Shown in pieces: positions 26,279 through 38,244 of a stretch of DNA of 64,000 nt. The stretch spans positions 1,237,123-1,301,122 of the forward strand of contig NZ_PVZV01000002.1 in the NCBI RefSeq assembly GCF_002995495.1, read 5' to 3'. Source of the DNA: Actinocorallia populi (GTDB lineage: Bacteria; Actinomycetota; Actinomycetes; Streptosporangiales; Streptosporangiaceae). Positions within the stretch are counted from its first letter, which is position 1; every line of letters begins with the position of its first letter. Under the pieces are notes generated by a model. The model was given only the letters and a program-made list of their open reading frames with translations, ran no database searches and had not been told where the DNA came from. Position numbers and translations under genes: made by a program.

Positions 26279-27457
26279 TCACCGTCCTGCTCGCGCGCCC
26301 GCACCCGGCCGGGTGGGGCTGAGGATGAGGGTGCTGTGGTGGTCGAGGATGCCGCCGTTGCCGCTGACGAGGACCACCTCGTTGCGCTCGGCCTGGCGTT
26401 CGCCGCCCTGGCCGCGCGCCTGGACGACCGCCTCGGAGACCGGGGTCATGCCCCACATGTAGTAGCCCGACAGCTGGCCGCCGCCGGTGTTGGTCGGCAG
26501 CCGCCCGCCCGGGCCCAGCGCCCCGGAGGCGGCCAGCGCCCCGCCCTCGCCCTTGGCGCAGAACCCGTAGTCCTCCAGGGTCAGCAGGGTGGTGATGGTG
26601 TAGCAGTCGTAGATCTGGCACTGGTCGACGTCCGAGACGGTGATCCCCGCCATCTTCATCGCGGTCGGGCCGGAGACCGCCGCGCCGGTGGTCAGCCCGA
26701 ACCCGCTGCCCCGCTCCATGGCGTGCCCCGGGTGGCCCTGGCCCCAGCCCAGGACGTGCACCGGGGGCTGGGCGAGGTCGGCCGCGCGGTCGGCGCGGGT
26801 GACGACCACCGCGACGGCCCCGTTGGAGACCAGGCAGCAGTCCAGCAGGTGCAGCGGCTCCACGACCCAGCGCGAGTTCTGGTGGTCCTCGATCGTGATC
26901 GGGTCGCGCATCTGGGCCAGCGGGTTCATGGTCGCCCACTGCCGGGTGGAGACGGCGATCGCGCCCAGCTGCTCGCTGGTGGTGCCGTAGCGCGCCATGT
27001 GCCGCCGGGCGGCCAGCGCGTAGTAGGCGTTGACGCTGCGGAAGCCCTGCGAGGCCGTCATCCCGCCGTAGCCGTAGTACTCGCGGGCCGACCGGTCGTA
27101 GGCGGCCCCCGAGGACTGCTCGGGCTTCAGCGGCGCGTCGGCGAAGACGCAGGCGACCGTGTCGGCCGCCCCGCTCTGGACGAGCATCGCCGCGTGGGCG
27201 ACCATCGCGCCCGCGGTGGCGCCGAAGGCGTGCATCAGGCTGAGCACGCGCAGGTCGCGCAGTCCCAGCGTCTGGGCGAGCTCGATGCCGGGGGAGCCGC
27301 CCAGGCCGTGGCTGACCAGCAGTCCGTCCAGATCCTTCAGTTCCAGGCCCGCATCGGTCACGGCCAGCCGGACCGCGTCCGCGGCCAGCCGGCGCGGACT
27401 GCGTCCGTACACCTTGCCCAGCTCGGTCATCCCGAGACCGGCGATCGCCGCTCCCAC
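26279..27457 (-). CDS. Thiolase-fold protein lacking the nucleophilic cysteine (Ltp/aldolase type)
   Basis: This 392-residue protein has the thiolase fold, but the usual nucleophile block reads MHAFGATAGAM, with no Cys, and the C-terminal block reads NTGGGQLSGYYMWGM, without the catalytic GHP His. The segment QIYDCYTITT...GFCAKGEGG is typical of lipid-transfer or thiolase-like proteins. Tyrosines at about 283, 286, 332 and 333 are candidates for catalysis. Its DUF35 partner follows immediately. Together they look like a retro-aldol enzyme, such as the steroid side-chain aldolase Ltp2-ChsH2, rather than a true thiolase. GTG 27457 follows GGGAGGTATCGG. The operator copy at 27491-27509 lies just upstream. 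Confidence 0.85.
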   Translation of the reverse strand: MGAAIAGLGMTELGKVYGRSPRRLAADAVRLAVTDAGLELKDLDGLLVSHGLGGSPGIELAQTLGLRDLRVLSLMHAFGATAGAMVAHAAMLVQSGAADTVACVFADAPLKPEQSSGAAYDRSAREYYGYGGMTASQGFRSVNAYYALAARRHMARYGTTSEQLGAIAVSTRQWATMNPLAQMRDPITIEDHQNSRWVVEPLHLLDCCLVSNGAVAVVVTRADRAADLAQPPVHVLGWGQGHPGHAMERGSGFGLTTGAAVSGPTAMKMAGITVSDVDQCQIYDCYTITTLLTLEDYGFCAKGEGGALAASGALGPGGRLPTNTGGGQLSGYYMWGMTPVSEAVVQARGQGGERQAERNEVVLVSGNGGILDHHSTLILSPTRPGAGARAGR

Positions 27458-27490
27458 CCGATACCTCCCGATTGTGCGTTGCCCGCAGCA

Positions 27491-27509
27491 TACCGAATGG
27501 CATTCGGTA
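27491..27509 (-). promoter_or_regulatory. Candidate operator, copy 2 (TACCGAATG-G-CATTCGGTA)
   Basis: A perfect 9-bp arm palindrome, 34 bases before the thiolase-like start. It contains the same ACCGAAT-N3-ATTCGGT pattern as the copy at 25810-25826, pointing to one shared regulator. Confidence 0.7.
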
Positions 27510-27719
27510 AAGAAGGGCCGGGATTGATCGTTCCCAGATGGACACCGGGAGTCCTCAGTGTGCTACCTTGAGCAGTGGTCGTAGCTGTTCTTTCGCTGAT
27601 CGAGTGTTCGATTGCCTGCGGAGGTCACTTCCGCGGGCTTTCTTCATTTACGGGGGGACTCTCGCGGCGGCCGCGGGTTCGCGAAGTGTGGGCCCGGAGT
27701 TACAACCCAGGAGTGCAGT

Positions 27720-27923
27720 ATGGCGCAGGGCACCGTCAAGTGGTTCAACGGTGAGAAGGGCTTCGGCTTCATCTCTCAGGATGAGGGCGGCCCGGACGTC
27801 TTCGTCCACTTCAGTGCCATCCAGGGCAGCGGTTACCGCAACCTGGAGGAGGCCCAGCGGGTGGAGTTCGACATCACCCAGGGTCCGAAGGGCCCGCAGG
27901 CGGAGAACGTCCGCGGGATCTGA
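27720..27923 (+). CDS. Cold-shock protein
   Basis: This 67-residue OB-fold RNA chaperone is of the CspA family. RNP1 (KGFGFIS) and RNP2 (VFVHFSAI) are intact, and the protein starts [16 protein letters not shown] as in other actinobacterial CspA proteins. ATG 27720 follows CAGGAG by seven bases. The ~100-base leader upstream holds a G+C-rich hairpin (about 27617-27642, GCGGA/TCCGC) and a T-rich stretch, so expression may be tuned in the 5' untranslated region, as in cold-shock genes. A strong hairpin follows the stop codon. Confidence 0.95.
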   Translation: MAQGTVKWFNGEKGFGFISQDEGGPDVFVHFSAIQGSGYRNLEEAQRVEFDITQGPKGPQAENVRGI

Positions 27924-27942
27924 TCCACGCAAACGTGCGAGG

Positions 27943-27982
27943 GGCCCTCTCAGCCGTGAGGCTGAGAGGGCCTCGTCGTTTT
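27943..27982 (+). terminator. Intrinsic terminator after the cold-shock gene
   Basis: A perfect 13-bp stem (GGCCCTCTCAGCC and complement) with a GTGA loop is followed by CTCGTCGTTTTCC. It lies between convergent genes and could serve both. Confidence 0.9.
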
Positions 27983-28006
27983 CCTGCTCTTCGCCCGCGG
28001 CCGGGC

Positions 28007-29167
28007 TCAGGTGCGGAACGGGCCCGTCACGCAGTAGGTGATGCCGCCGGTGGAGGATCCCGACGTCCCGCGCTGTGAGGAGAAGTACAGCCGGTTCCCC
28101 GCCGGGTTGAACGCCGGCCCGCACAGCTCCGAGGAGCTCTGGCCCGTCACCCGCAGGAACGGCGCCACCTTGTCGTCGGGCGTGATGACGTTGATCTCCA
28201 TGTTCCCGCCGTCCTCGGCGACGTACAGGTCGCCGTAGGAGGAGCCGGTGATGTTGTCCACCCCGGTCAGCGGCGCCGATCCGCCCGTGACGAGGCTGTC
28301 GTCGTAGGCCAGCTCGAAGGTGTCGTCGCCGAGGTTGAACTGCCAGACCCGGTTGTCGCCCTTGGTGGTGATCCAGACCGTGTCGTTGGCGTACCAGCAG
28401 CCCTCGCCGCCGTTGAAGGACTTGGAGCCCGGCACCTGGCTGCGGGTGGCCGTCGGCGAGCCGTCCGGGTCCGGCACGTTCGCCCAGCTGAACGAGCCGG
28501 ACGTGCCCGAGCCCGCCACCAGCACCTGCAGGGTGCCCGCCGACAGGTTCCCCCAGGTGGTCGGGACGAAGCGGTAGAAGCGCCCGTTGCTCTCGTCCTC
28601 CGTCAGGTAGACCACCTTGCGGACGGGGTCGGCCGCGGCCGCCTCGTGCTTGAACCGGCCCATCGCCGGCCGGGCCACGGCCGCGCCGCCGAAGGGGTAC
28701 GTCTCCCAGACCCGGCCCAGGCTGACCTCCTCGCAGGACAACCAGGTGTTCCACGGCGTCTTGCCGCCCGCGCAGTTGTTGTCGGTCCCGCCGAGGATGC
28801 GCGACGCCGAGACCGGCGTCCCGGCGGAGTTGAAGCGGATCATGGAGGCGCCGCCGCCGGAGGAGCCGGCCGCCTCGGAGTTGGACACGTAGATCCAGCC
28901 GCTCCCGTCGGCGAAGCAGGCTCCGCCGTCGGGGGCGCGGTGCCAGACGTAGGACGTGCCGGCCACCGCCTGGCCGGTCCGGGCGACGACCTGGCTGGTG
29001 AAGCCGGCCGGCAGCCGGATGCCGTTGGCGTCGGCCGCCAGCAGCGCCCCGTAGGGGCCGGCGCCGATCTGCGCGGGGGCGGCGAGCGCCCCGCGCATCA
29101 GCGAGCCGGAGAAGGCGGCGGTTCCGGCGGCGAGCACGCTGGCGCGCATGAAGGTGCGACGTTCCAT
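28007..29167 (-). CDS. Tat-exported PhoX-family (DUF839) phosphatase-like protein
   Basis: The 386-residue protein begins with a twin-arginine signal (MERRTFMRAS, then a hydrophobic stretch to the AAP cleavage zone near residue 30). The rest is a beta-propeller of the PhoX/DUF839 type. TPWNTWLSCEE, the HEAAAADPVRKVVYLTEDE stretch and EGCWYAN match it. PhoX proteins bind Ca2+ and, with Fe3+, act as alkaline phosphatases, and folding in the cytoplasm explains Tat export. Whether this protein is a true phosphatase is uncertain. It is monocistronic; ATG 29167 is followed by the RR motif. No Pho box is apparent in the 136 bases upstream. Confidence 0.86.
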   Translation of the reverse strand: MERRTFMRASVLAAGTAAFSGSLMRGALAAPAQIGAGPYGALLAADANGIRLPAGFTSQVVARTGQAVAGTSYVWHRAPDGGACFADGSGWIYVSNSEAAGSSGGGASMIRFNSAGTPVSASRILGGTDNNCAGGKTPWNTWLSCEEVSLGRVWETYPFGGAAVARPAMGRFKHEAAAADPVRKVVYLTEDESNGRFYRFVPTTWGNLSAGTLQVLVAGSGTSGSFSWANVPDPDGSPTATRSQVPGSKSFNGGEGCWYANDTVWITTKGDNRVWQFNLGDDTFELAYDDSLVTGGSAPLTGVDNITGSSYGDLYVAEDGGNMEINVITPDDKVAPFLRVTGQSSSELCGPAFNPAGNRLYFSSQRGTSGSSTGGITYCVTGPFRT

Positions 29168-29303
29168 CTTCGGGGGTCTCCCTGAAGGAAGGTGATGGGA
29201 CGTCTCAGTTGTCGCCGTTCCGGAGGTACGCCGCGATTCCGTGAGTTCAACGTGCGGTGATGTTCCGGTGACCGCCTGGGGGGTTAAAAACCTGGCAAAA
29301 CAC

Positions 29304-30401
<1,098 letters not shown>

Positions 30402-30406
30402 TTACC

Positions 30407-31609
30407 GTGAGTGACCTCAGCGGATCAGGCGGCCAGCGCACCGCACAGCCCGGTGGCTTGTCATGGTCGCCTTCGCCGGCGCAGTCGCCCCGTGAACTCC
30501 TGAACCACGGCCCGCAGCCGCTCGCCGCGCCGTCCGGAGCCCAGCAGGGTGAGGAACAGCACACCCTGCCCGGCTGGGACCTCGTCGACAAGCTCAAGCA
30601 GATGGCCGAGCTGCTCGGCGAGGCGCTGTCGATGGGGGAGCGGCGCATCACCGACGTGCAGGCCGAGGCCGCCAACCAGCTCGCCGCCGTCCAGGCCGAG
30701 AAGGAGAAGTCCCAGCGGGACGCGGCCACCGCCTGGAGCGAGGTGCAGCGCACCCGCACCCGGGCCGAGCAGGCCGAGCGCCGGGTCGGCGAGACCGAGG
30801 CGGCGATGCGCCAGCTGGTCACCCAGCACGACAACGTGCAGGCGGCCAGGGACGAGGCGCTGCGCTCCCTGGAGGAGACCTCCAACGCCCGGCGCGCCGC
30901 CGAGGAGCGCATCTCCGAGCTGACCCGCGCGGTGGAGACCGTCCGCACCGAGCTGGCCTCGGTGCGCGCGGCGCTCGGCGACGCCGAGAACACCGCCCAG
31001 GCCCTCCAGGTGGCCGCGGGCAACGCCGCCAAGGAGGCCGACGAGGCCCGCCGCCAGGCCGCCGACGCCACCCGCCAGGCCGCGGACGCCAACCGCCAGG
31101 CCGAGGAGGCCCGCCGCCGGAGCGAGGTGGCCGAGGCCGAGCGGCAGAGCGCCGTGGAGACCGCTCAGCAGGCCGTGGAACAGTCCAAGGCCGCCGAGGC
31201 GGCCCGGGAGGCCGCCGCCCAGGACAAGGCCCGTGCCGAGTCCGAGGCGACGCTGGCGCGCTCGCGCACCGAGCAGCTCACCCGGGAGCGGGACGGCGCG
31301 ATGGCGGCGGTCCGCCAGATCGCCACCGAGCGGGACGCCGCCCTGGAGAAGATCAAGGAGCGGGACGCCTGGGTGGACCAGCTCGCCGAGGCCGTCACCG
31401 AGCAGCGCGCCCAGCTCGGCGCCCTGTCGCAGGAGCGCGACGCCGCCCGCAACGCCGCCGACCAGGCGCGCAGCCTGATCGACGAGCTCACCCGCCAGCT
31501 GCGGATCATCATGCCGTCCTCGCCGCTGCACAACCACGCCGCGCTGAGCGAGGCGGGCGTGACGGGGGCGACCATGACCGACTCCAGCCGCAACGGCTAC
31601 CCGGGCTGA
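30407..31609 (+). CDS. Long coiled-coil protein, unknown function
   Basis: The 400-residue protein has a disordered Ser/Pro/Gly-rich start (~1-55), then about 300 residues of continuous heptad-like helix rich in Ala, Glu, Arg and Gln, and a short tail. There is no membrane helix and no enzymatic motif. The coiled coil contains a low-complexity block (QAADATRQAADANRQAEEARR). The shape suggests a cytoskeletal or polar-growth scaffold, as with DivIVA-like or FilP-like actinobacterial coiled-coil proteins, but no diagnostic domain is seen. GTG 30407 is supported by an AGTCTTTACC spacing only; a few other starts are possible. It is followed by pyrG with 138 bases between. Confidence 0.75.
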   Translation: MSDLSGSGGQRTAQPGGLSWSPSPAQSPRELLNHGPQPLAAPSGAQQGEEQHTLPGWDLVDKLKQMAELLGEALSMGERRITDVQAEAANQLAAVQAEKEKSQRDAATAWSEVQRTRTRAEQAERRVGETEAAMRQLVTQHDNVQAARDEALRSLEETSNARRAAEERISELTRAVETVRTELASVRAALGDAENTAQALQVAAGNAAKEADEARRQAADATRQAADANRQAEEARRRSEVAEAERQSAVETAQQAVEQSKAAEAAREAAAQDKARAESEATLARSRTEQLTRERDGAMAAVRQIATERDAALEKIKERDAWVDQLAEAVTEQRAQLGALSQERDAARNAADQARSLIDELTRQLRIIMPSSPLHNHAALSEAGVTGATMTDSSRNGYPG

Positions 31610-34047
<2,438 letters not shown>

Positions 34048-34059
34048 GCTCGGCCCGTC

Positions 34060-34977
34060 ATGAGCACACTCGAAACCGCGGTCGGCGCCTATCTGGGGCA
34101 CCTCGCGGTCGAGCGCGGGCTGGCCGCGAACACGCTCAGCTCCTACCGGCGGGACCTGCGCCGCTACCGGGAGCATCTGGAGGCCAGGGGCGTCCTGGAC
34201 CTGGCCGCCGTCGGCGAACGGGACGTGCAGGGGTTCCTGGCCTCCCTCAGGGAGGGCGGCGACGGGCGCTCCCCGCTGTCGGCGGGCTCGGCGGCCCGCG
34301 CGGTGGTGGCCGTCCGCGGCCTGCACCGGTTCGCGCTCCGGGAGGGGCTGGTCGCCGCCGACCCCTCCCGCGAGGTGCGCCCGCCCGCCGCGCCGCGCCG
34401 GCTGCCCAAGGCGATCTCCCTGGGGGACGTGGAACGGCTGCTGGACGCGGCGGGGGACGGCTCGGCACGGGGTCTGCGCGACCGGGCGCTGCTGGAGCTG
34501 CTGTACGGCTCGGGCGCGCGGATCTCCGAGGCGGTCGGCCTCGACCTGGACGACGTCGAGCTGGACGAGGGGTTCGTCCGGGTCTCCGGCAAGGGGAGCA
34601 AGGTGCGGATCGTCCCGATCGGCGGCTACGCGGGGCGGGCGCTGGAGGCCTACCTCGTGCGGGCCCGCCCCCTGCTGGCCGGGGCGGGGAAGGGCACGCC
34701 CGCACTGTTCCTCAACGCGCGGGGCGGCCGGCTGTCCCGCCAGGGCGCCTGGATGGTGCTGGGCGCCGCGGCCGAACGCGCCGGGCTGACGGACGTCTCC
34801 CCGCACACTCTGCGACATTCCTTCGCGACCCACCTCCTGGAGCGGGGCGCGGACGTTAGAGTGGTGCAGGAACTCCTCGGGCACGCCTCGGTCACGACGA
34901 CACAGGTCTACACGCTTGTGACGGTCCGGCTACTGCGTGAGGTGTACGCCACAGCGCACCCCCGCGCACGTGCGTGA
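34060..34977 (+). CDS. xerD: Site-specific tyrosine recombinase XerD
   Basis: XerD resolves chromosome dimers at dif together with XerC. The 305-residue protein has an N-terminal SAM-like DNA-binding half (~1-110) and a C-terminal catalytic half. The catalytic residues are all visible: Arg in GSGARISE, Lys in [24 protein letters not shown] and the nucleophile Tyr284 in QVYTLVT. This is the usual place of xerD in actinobacteria, just before parA and scpAB, and rules out a phage integrase. ATG 34060 is used. Confidence 0.94.
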   Translation: MSTLETAVGAYLGHLAVERGLAANTLSSYRRDLRRYREHLEARGVLDLAAVGERDVQGFLASLREGGDGRSPLSAGSAARAVVAVRGLHRFALREGLVAADPSREVRPPAAPRRLPKAISLGDVERLLDAAGDGSARGLRDRALLELLYGSGARISEAVGLDLDDVELDEGFVRVSGKGSKVRIVPIGGYAGRALEAYLVRARPLLAGAGKGTPALFLNARGGRLSRQGAWMVLGAAAERAGLTDVSPHTLRHSFATHLLERGADVRVVQELLGHASVTTTQVYTLVTVRLLREVYATAHPRARA

Positions 34978-35073
34978 ACACGCGCCAGGGCCGTGTGTCG
35001 TGTTGCCGTTGCGTCCAGTCCCGCTTAGAGTCCCCGCATCGACGGTATCTCCTCGCCGTCGGGGAGGATCAAC

Positions 35074-35979
35074 ATGCCTGACGCAGGCGCGGAAAGCGTG
35101 CTCTCAGCAGCGATCGCCACCGAGCCCGGAGGCGCGCTGGGTCCGACAAGACGTCCAGTCCCCACGTTTCCCGACCCGGAACCCCTCGCCGAACACGGTC
35201 CGGCGCGGATCGTCGCCATCTGCAACCAGAAGGGCGGCGTGGGCAAGACCACGACCACCATCAACCTGGGCGCCGCGCTGGCCGAGCAGGGCCGCCGGGT
35301 GCTGCTGGTGGACTTCGACCCGCAGGGCGCCCTGTCGGTCGGCCTCGGCCAGGGAGACCCCCGCCAGCTGGACGTCACCGTCCACAACATGCTGCTCGAG
35401 GCCGACACCGACTGGGAGGACATCCTCCTGGAGACGTCGGTGGAGGGCATGCACCTGCTGCCCAGCAACATCGACCTCTCCGGCGCGGAGGTCCAGCTGG
35501 TGCACGAGGTCGGCCGCGAGTACATCCTCTCGGGCGAGCTCAAGGCCGCGGTCGAGCACTACGACTACATCCTCATCGACTGCCAGCCGTCCCTGGGCCT
35601 GCTGACGATCAACGCGCTCGCCGCCGCGCAGGGCGTCGTCGTGCCCCTGGAGTGCGAGTACTTCGCCATGCGCGGCGTCGCCCTGCTGATGGAGACCATC
35701 GAGAAGGTCCAGCAGCGCATCAACCCCTCGCTGGAGATCGACGGCTTCCTGGGCACCATGTACGACTCGCGGACCCTGCACACCCGCGAGGTGCTCCAGC
35801 GCATCGTCCAGGCCTTCGGCGACCAGGTCTTCCACACCGTGATCAACCGCACGGTGCGCTTCCCCGACGCCACCGTCATGGGCGAGCCGATCACCACCTT
35901 CGACCCCTCCTCCATGGGCGCCAACCACTACCGCGAGCTGGCCAAGGAAGTCATCCAGCGCTGGAAGGAACTCGGCTGA
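35074..35979 (+). CDS. ParA-family ATPase of the xerD-scpAB cluster
   Basis: The 301-residue P-loop ATPase has the deviant Walker A KGGVGKTTTTINLG near residues 52-65, then FDPQG (A' motif), the Walker B DYILIDCQPSLG, and a C-terminal portion typical of Soj/ParA. No parB is adjacent; actinobacteria carry the ParAB pair near the origin and this second ParA next to scpAB. It likely works in chromosome organisation with ScpAB, but that is from synteny. The N-terminal ~45 residues are variable. ATG 35074 is the only ATG of that region. Confidence 0.93.
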   Translation: MPDAGAESVLSAAIATEPGGALGPTRRPVPTFPDPEPLAEHGPARIVAICNQKGGVGKTTTTINLGAALAEQGRRVLLVDFDPQGALSVGLGQGDPRQLDVTVHNMLLEADTDWEDILLETSVEGMHLLPSNIDLSGAEVQLVHEVGREYILSGELKAAVEHYDYILIDCQPSLGLLTINALAAAQGVVVPLECEYFAMRGVALLMETIEKVQQRINPSLEIDGFLGTMYDSRTLHTREVLQRIVQAFGDQVFHTVINRTVRFPDATVMGEPITTFDPSSMGANHYRELAKEVIQRWKELG

Positions 35980-36073
35980 GGCGGGTTCCGGCCCGGAGCC
36001 GCCCCTCGTGCCCGCGGGGAGGGAACGGCCGTTCCCCGCTTCGCCGCGGCCGTCCGTCCCTTAGGCTTCCGAC

Positions 36074-36934
36074 GTGGCGGAACAGCAGGTGCGAGAAGAA
36101 CAGGCCCAGGGCTTCCAGGTGCACCTGGACGTCTTCTCGGGGCCGTTCGACCTGCTGCTCGGACTGATCGCCAAGCACAAGCTGGACATCACCGAGGTGT
36201 CCCTGCACCGGGTCACCGACGAGTTCATCGCCTACATCCGCTCGCACGGGCCCGAATGGGACCTCGACCAGGCCAGCCACTTCCTGCTGGTGGCCGCCAC
36301 GCTGCTGGACCTCAAGGCGGCGCGGCTGCTGCCGTCCGGGGAGGTCGACGACGAGGAGGACCTGGCGCTGCTGGAGGCGCGGGACCTGCTGTTCGCCCGC
36401 CTGCTGCAGTACCGGGCCTACAAGGAGGTCAGCACCTTCTTCGCCGGGCTCATGGCCGTCGAGGCCAGGCGCTTCCCCCGGACGGTGCCCATGGAGCCGC
36501 GGTTCGCCAACCTGCTGCCCGAGGTGCTGCTGGGCCTGGGGCCCGAGGAGTTCGCCCGGCTGGCCGCCCGGGTCTTCCAGCCCAGGCCCGCCCCGCCCGG
36601 CGTCTCGGTGGGTCATATGTACACGCCGCAGGCCAGTGTGGAGGAACAGGGCGCTATCCTCGTGGAGAGGCTGCGCAAGCTCAGGAAGGCCACCTTCCGC
36701 GCGCTGACCTCCGACTGCGCGGGCGTCCACGAGATCGTCGCCCGGTTCCTGGCGCTGCTGACCCTCTACCGCGAGCGGGCGGTGTCGTTCGACCAGATCG
36801 AACCCCTGGGCGAGCTGCACGTCGGGTGGACGGGCAGCGAGGAGGGCGAGATCGAACTGGCGGACGAGTTCGCCGGGGCCCCGCGGCCCGAGCAGGAGAC
36901 ACGGACGAGGGGACGGGAGGACCGTGATGGGTGA
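36074..36934 (+). CDS. scpA: Segregation and condensation protein A
   Basis: ScpA is the kleisin that bridges SMC heads in the condensin complex. The 286-residue protein has the N-terminal kleisin motif (GFQVHLDVFSGPFDLLLGLIAKHKLDI), a middle linker, and a winged-helix C-terminus (VEEQGAILVERLRKL, HEIVARFLALLTLYRERAVSFDQ). The last ~25 residues are charged. GTG 36074 is chosen. The scpB start lies inside its 3' end by eight bases, so the two products are made together, as needed for complex assembly. Confidence 0.94.
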   Translation: MAEQQVREEQAQGFQVHLDVFSGPFDLLLGLIAKHKLDITEVSLHRVTDEFIAYIRSHGPEWDLDQASHFLLVAATLLDLKAARLLPSGEVDDEEDLALLEARDLLFARLLQYRAYKEVSTFFAGLMAVEARRFPRTVPMEPRFANLLPEVLLGLGPEEFARLAARVFQPRPAPPGVSVGHMYTPQASVEEQGAILVERLRKLRKATFRALTSDCAGVHEIVARFLALLTLYRERAVSFDQIEPLGELHVGWTGSEEGEIELADEFAGAPRPEQETRTRGREDRDG

Positions 36935-37478
36935 GGAACCGTCGCTGAAGGCGTCCCTCGAAGCCGTCCTGCTGGTGGTCGACGAGCCGATCACCGAGAT
37001 CGTCCTGGCCCAGCTGCTGGAGGAGCCCGTCGTCCGCGTCACCGCGGCGCTGCAGGAGCTGGCCGCCGAGTACCGCGCCCAGGGCCGCGGCTTCGAGCTG
37101 CGCCGTGTCGCCGGGGGCTGGCGCTACTACACCAGCGAGGCCTGCGCGCCCGTGGTCGAGCGCTTCGTCACCGAGGGCCAGCAGAGCCGGCTCACCCAGG
37201 CCGCGCTGGAGACCCTCGCCGTGGTGGCCTACCGGCAGCCGGTGAGCCGCGCCCGGGTCTCGGCGGTCCGCGGCGTCAACAGCGACGGGGTGATGCGCAC
37301 CCTGACCCTGCGCGGCCTGATCGAGGAGGCGGGCCGGGACACCGAGTCCCAGGCCACCCTCTACCGCACCACCGCCTACTTCCTGGAGCGCCTGGGGCTG
37401 GACTCCCTGGAGGAGCTGCCCGAACTGGCGCCCTACCTGCCCGACGAGATCAACGACATCGAGGACGTCTCCGCATGA
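36927..37478 (+). CDS. scpB: Segregation and condensation protein B
   Basis: ScpB is the second non-SMC subunit of condensin. The 183-residue protein holds two winged-helix domains: the first with LKASLEAVLLVVDEPIT, the second with LTQAALETLAVVAYRQPVSRARV and a TLTLRGLIEEAGR wing. ATG 36927 lies seven bases after GGGAGG; GTG 36924 could also start. It overlaps scpA by eight bases and its stop overlaps the pseudouridine synthase start (TGAGC region), keeping the operon compact. Confidence 0.94.
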   Translation: MGEEPSLKASLEAVLLVVDEPITEIVLAQLLEEPVVRVTAALQELAAEYRAQGRGFELRRVAGGWRYYTSEACAPVVERFVTEGQQSRLTQAALETLAVVAYRQPVSRARVSAVRGVNSDGVMRTLTLRGLIEEAGRDTESQATLYRTTAYFLERLGLDSLEELPELAPYLPDEINDIEDVSA

Positions 37479-38227
37479 GCACCACCACCGGTCAGCAGGA
37501 CGAGCAGGGCGTCCGCCTGCAGAAGGTCCTGGCCGACGCCGGGATCGGCTCCCGCCGCGCCTGCGAGCAGATCATCTCCGCGGGCCGCGTGACGGTGAAC
37601 GGCCGGGTGGTCAGCTGGTTCGGCGAGCGGGTCGACCCGCGGCGCGACGAGATCCAGGTCGACGGGCGCGCCATCGCGACCTGGCACGAACTGCGCTACT
37701 ACGCGGTCAACAAGCCGGTCGGGGTGGAGAGCACGATGGCGCCCGGCAAGGGCACCCGCACCCTGATCGACTTCGTCGAGGACCTCACCGAGCGGATCTA
37801 CCACGTGGGCCGGCTCGACACCGACACCGAGGGCCTCCTGCTGCTGACCAACGACGGCGAGCTGGCGCACCGGCTGATGCACCCCTCGTTCGGCGTCCCC
37901 AAGACCTACCTGGCGGACGTGCCGGGGCCCATCCCGCGCGACCTGGGGCGGCGGCTGCGGGGCGGCGTCGACCTGGAGGACGGCATCGTCAAGGTCGACG
38001 GCTTCAAGCTGCTCGAGCAGTCGGGCAGGCGCGCGCTGGTCGAGGTCACCCTGCACGAGGGCCGCAAGCACATCGTCCGGCGGCTGCTGGCCAAGGCGGG
38101 CTTCCCGGTGCGGAAGCTGGCCCGTACGGGTTTCGGACCGATCGCCCTCGGCAGGCTCAAGCCGGGCGGGGTGCGCGCGCTGACCGAGAAGGAAGTCGCG
38201 GCGCTGTACAAAGCCGTGGGCTTGTGA
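37475..38227 (+). CDS. rluB: 23S rRNA pseudouridine synthase B type
   Basis: The enzyme turns a uridine in 23S rRNA helix 89 into pseudouridine, if it is a true RluB. An N-terminal S4 RNA-binding domain (~12-65; LADAGIGSRRACEQIISAGRVTVNG) is followed by the catalytic domain with GRLDTDTEGLLLLTNDGE, where Asp is the nucleophile. The 250-residue length is normal. The ATG overlaps the scpB stop by four bases. The RluB/RsuA subfamily placement is by overall similarity, so the exact target base is inferred. Confidence 0.92.
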   Translation: MSTTTGQQDEQGVRLQKVLADAGIGSRRACEQIISAGRVTVNGRVVSWFGERVDPRRDEIQVDGRAIATWHELRYYAVNKPVGVESTMAPGKGTRTLIDFVEDLTERIYHVGRLDTDTEGLLLLTNDGELAHRLMHPSFGVPKTYLADVPGPIPRDLGRRLRGGVDLEDGIVKVDGFKLLEQSGRRALVEVTLHEGRKHIVRRLLAKAGFPVRKLARTGFGPIALGRLKPGGVRALTEKEVAALYKAVGL

Positions 38228-38244
38228 GATCAGGAGGAGAGACA

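Noticed and set aside
27590..27660. Possible tRNA (GTTCGATTGCC resembles a T-loop)
   Set aside because: No acceptor stem, anticodon arm or D arm can be folded around it; it is part of the cold-shock leader.
34060..34977. Phage or mobile-element integrase
   Set aside because: The sequence is XerD-like at full length and the position before parA-scpAB is conserved chromosomal order; no other mobile genes or attachment site.
35074..35979. Plasmid-type partition gene
   Set aside because: No parB or parS-like repeats next to it, and chromosomal neighbours on both sides.
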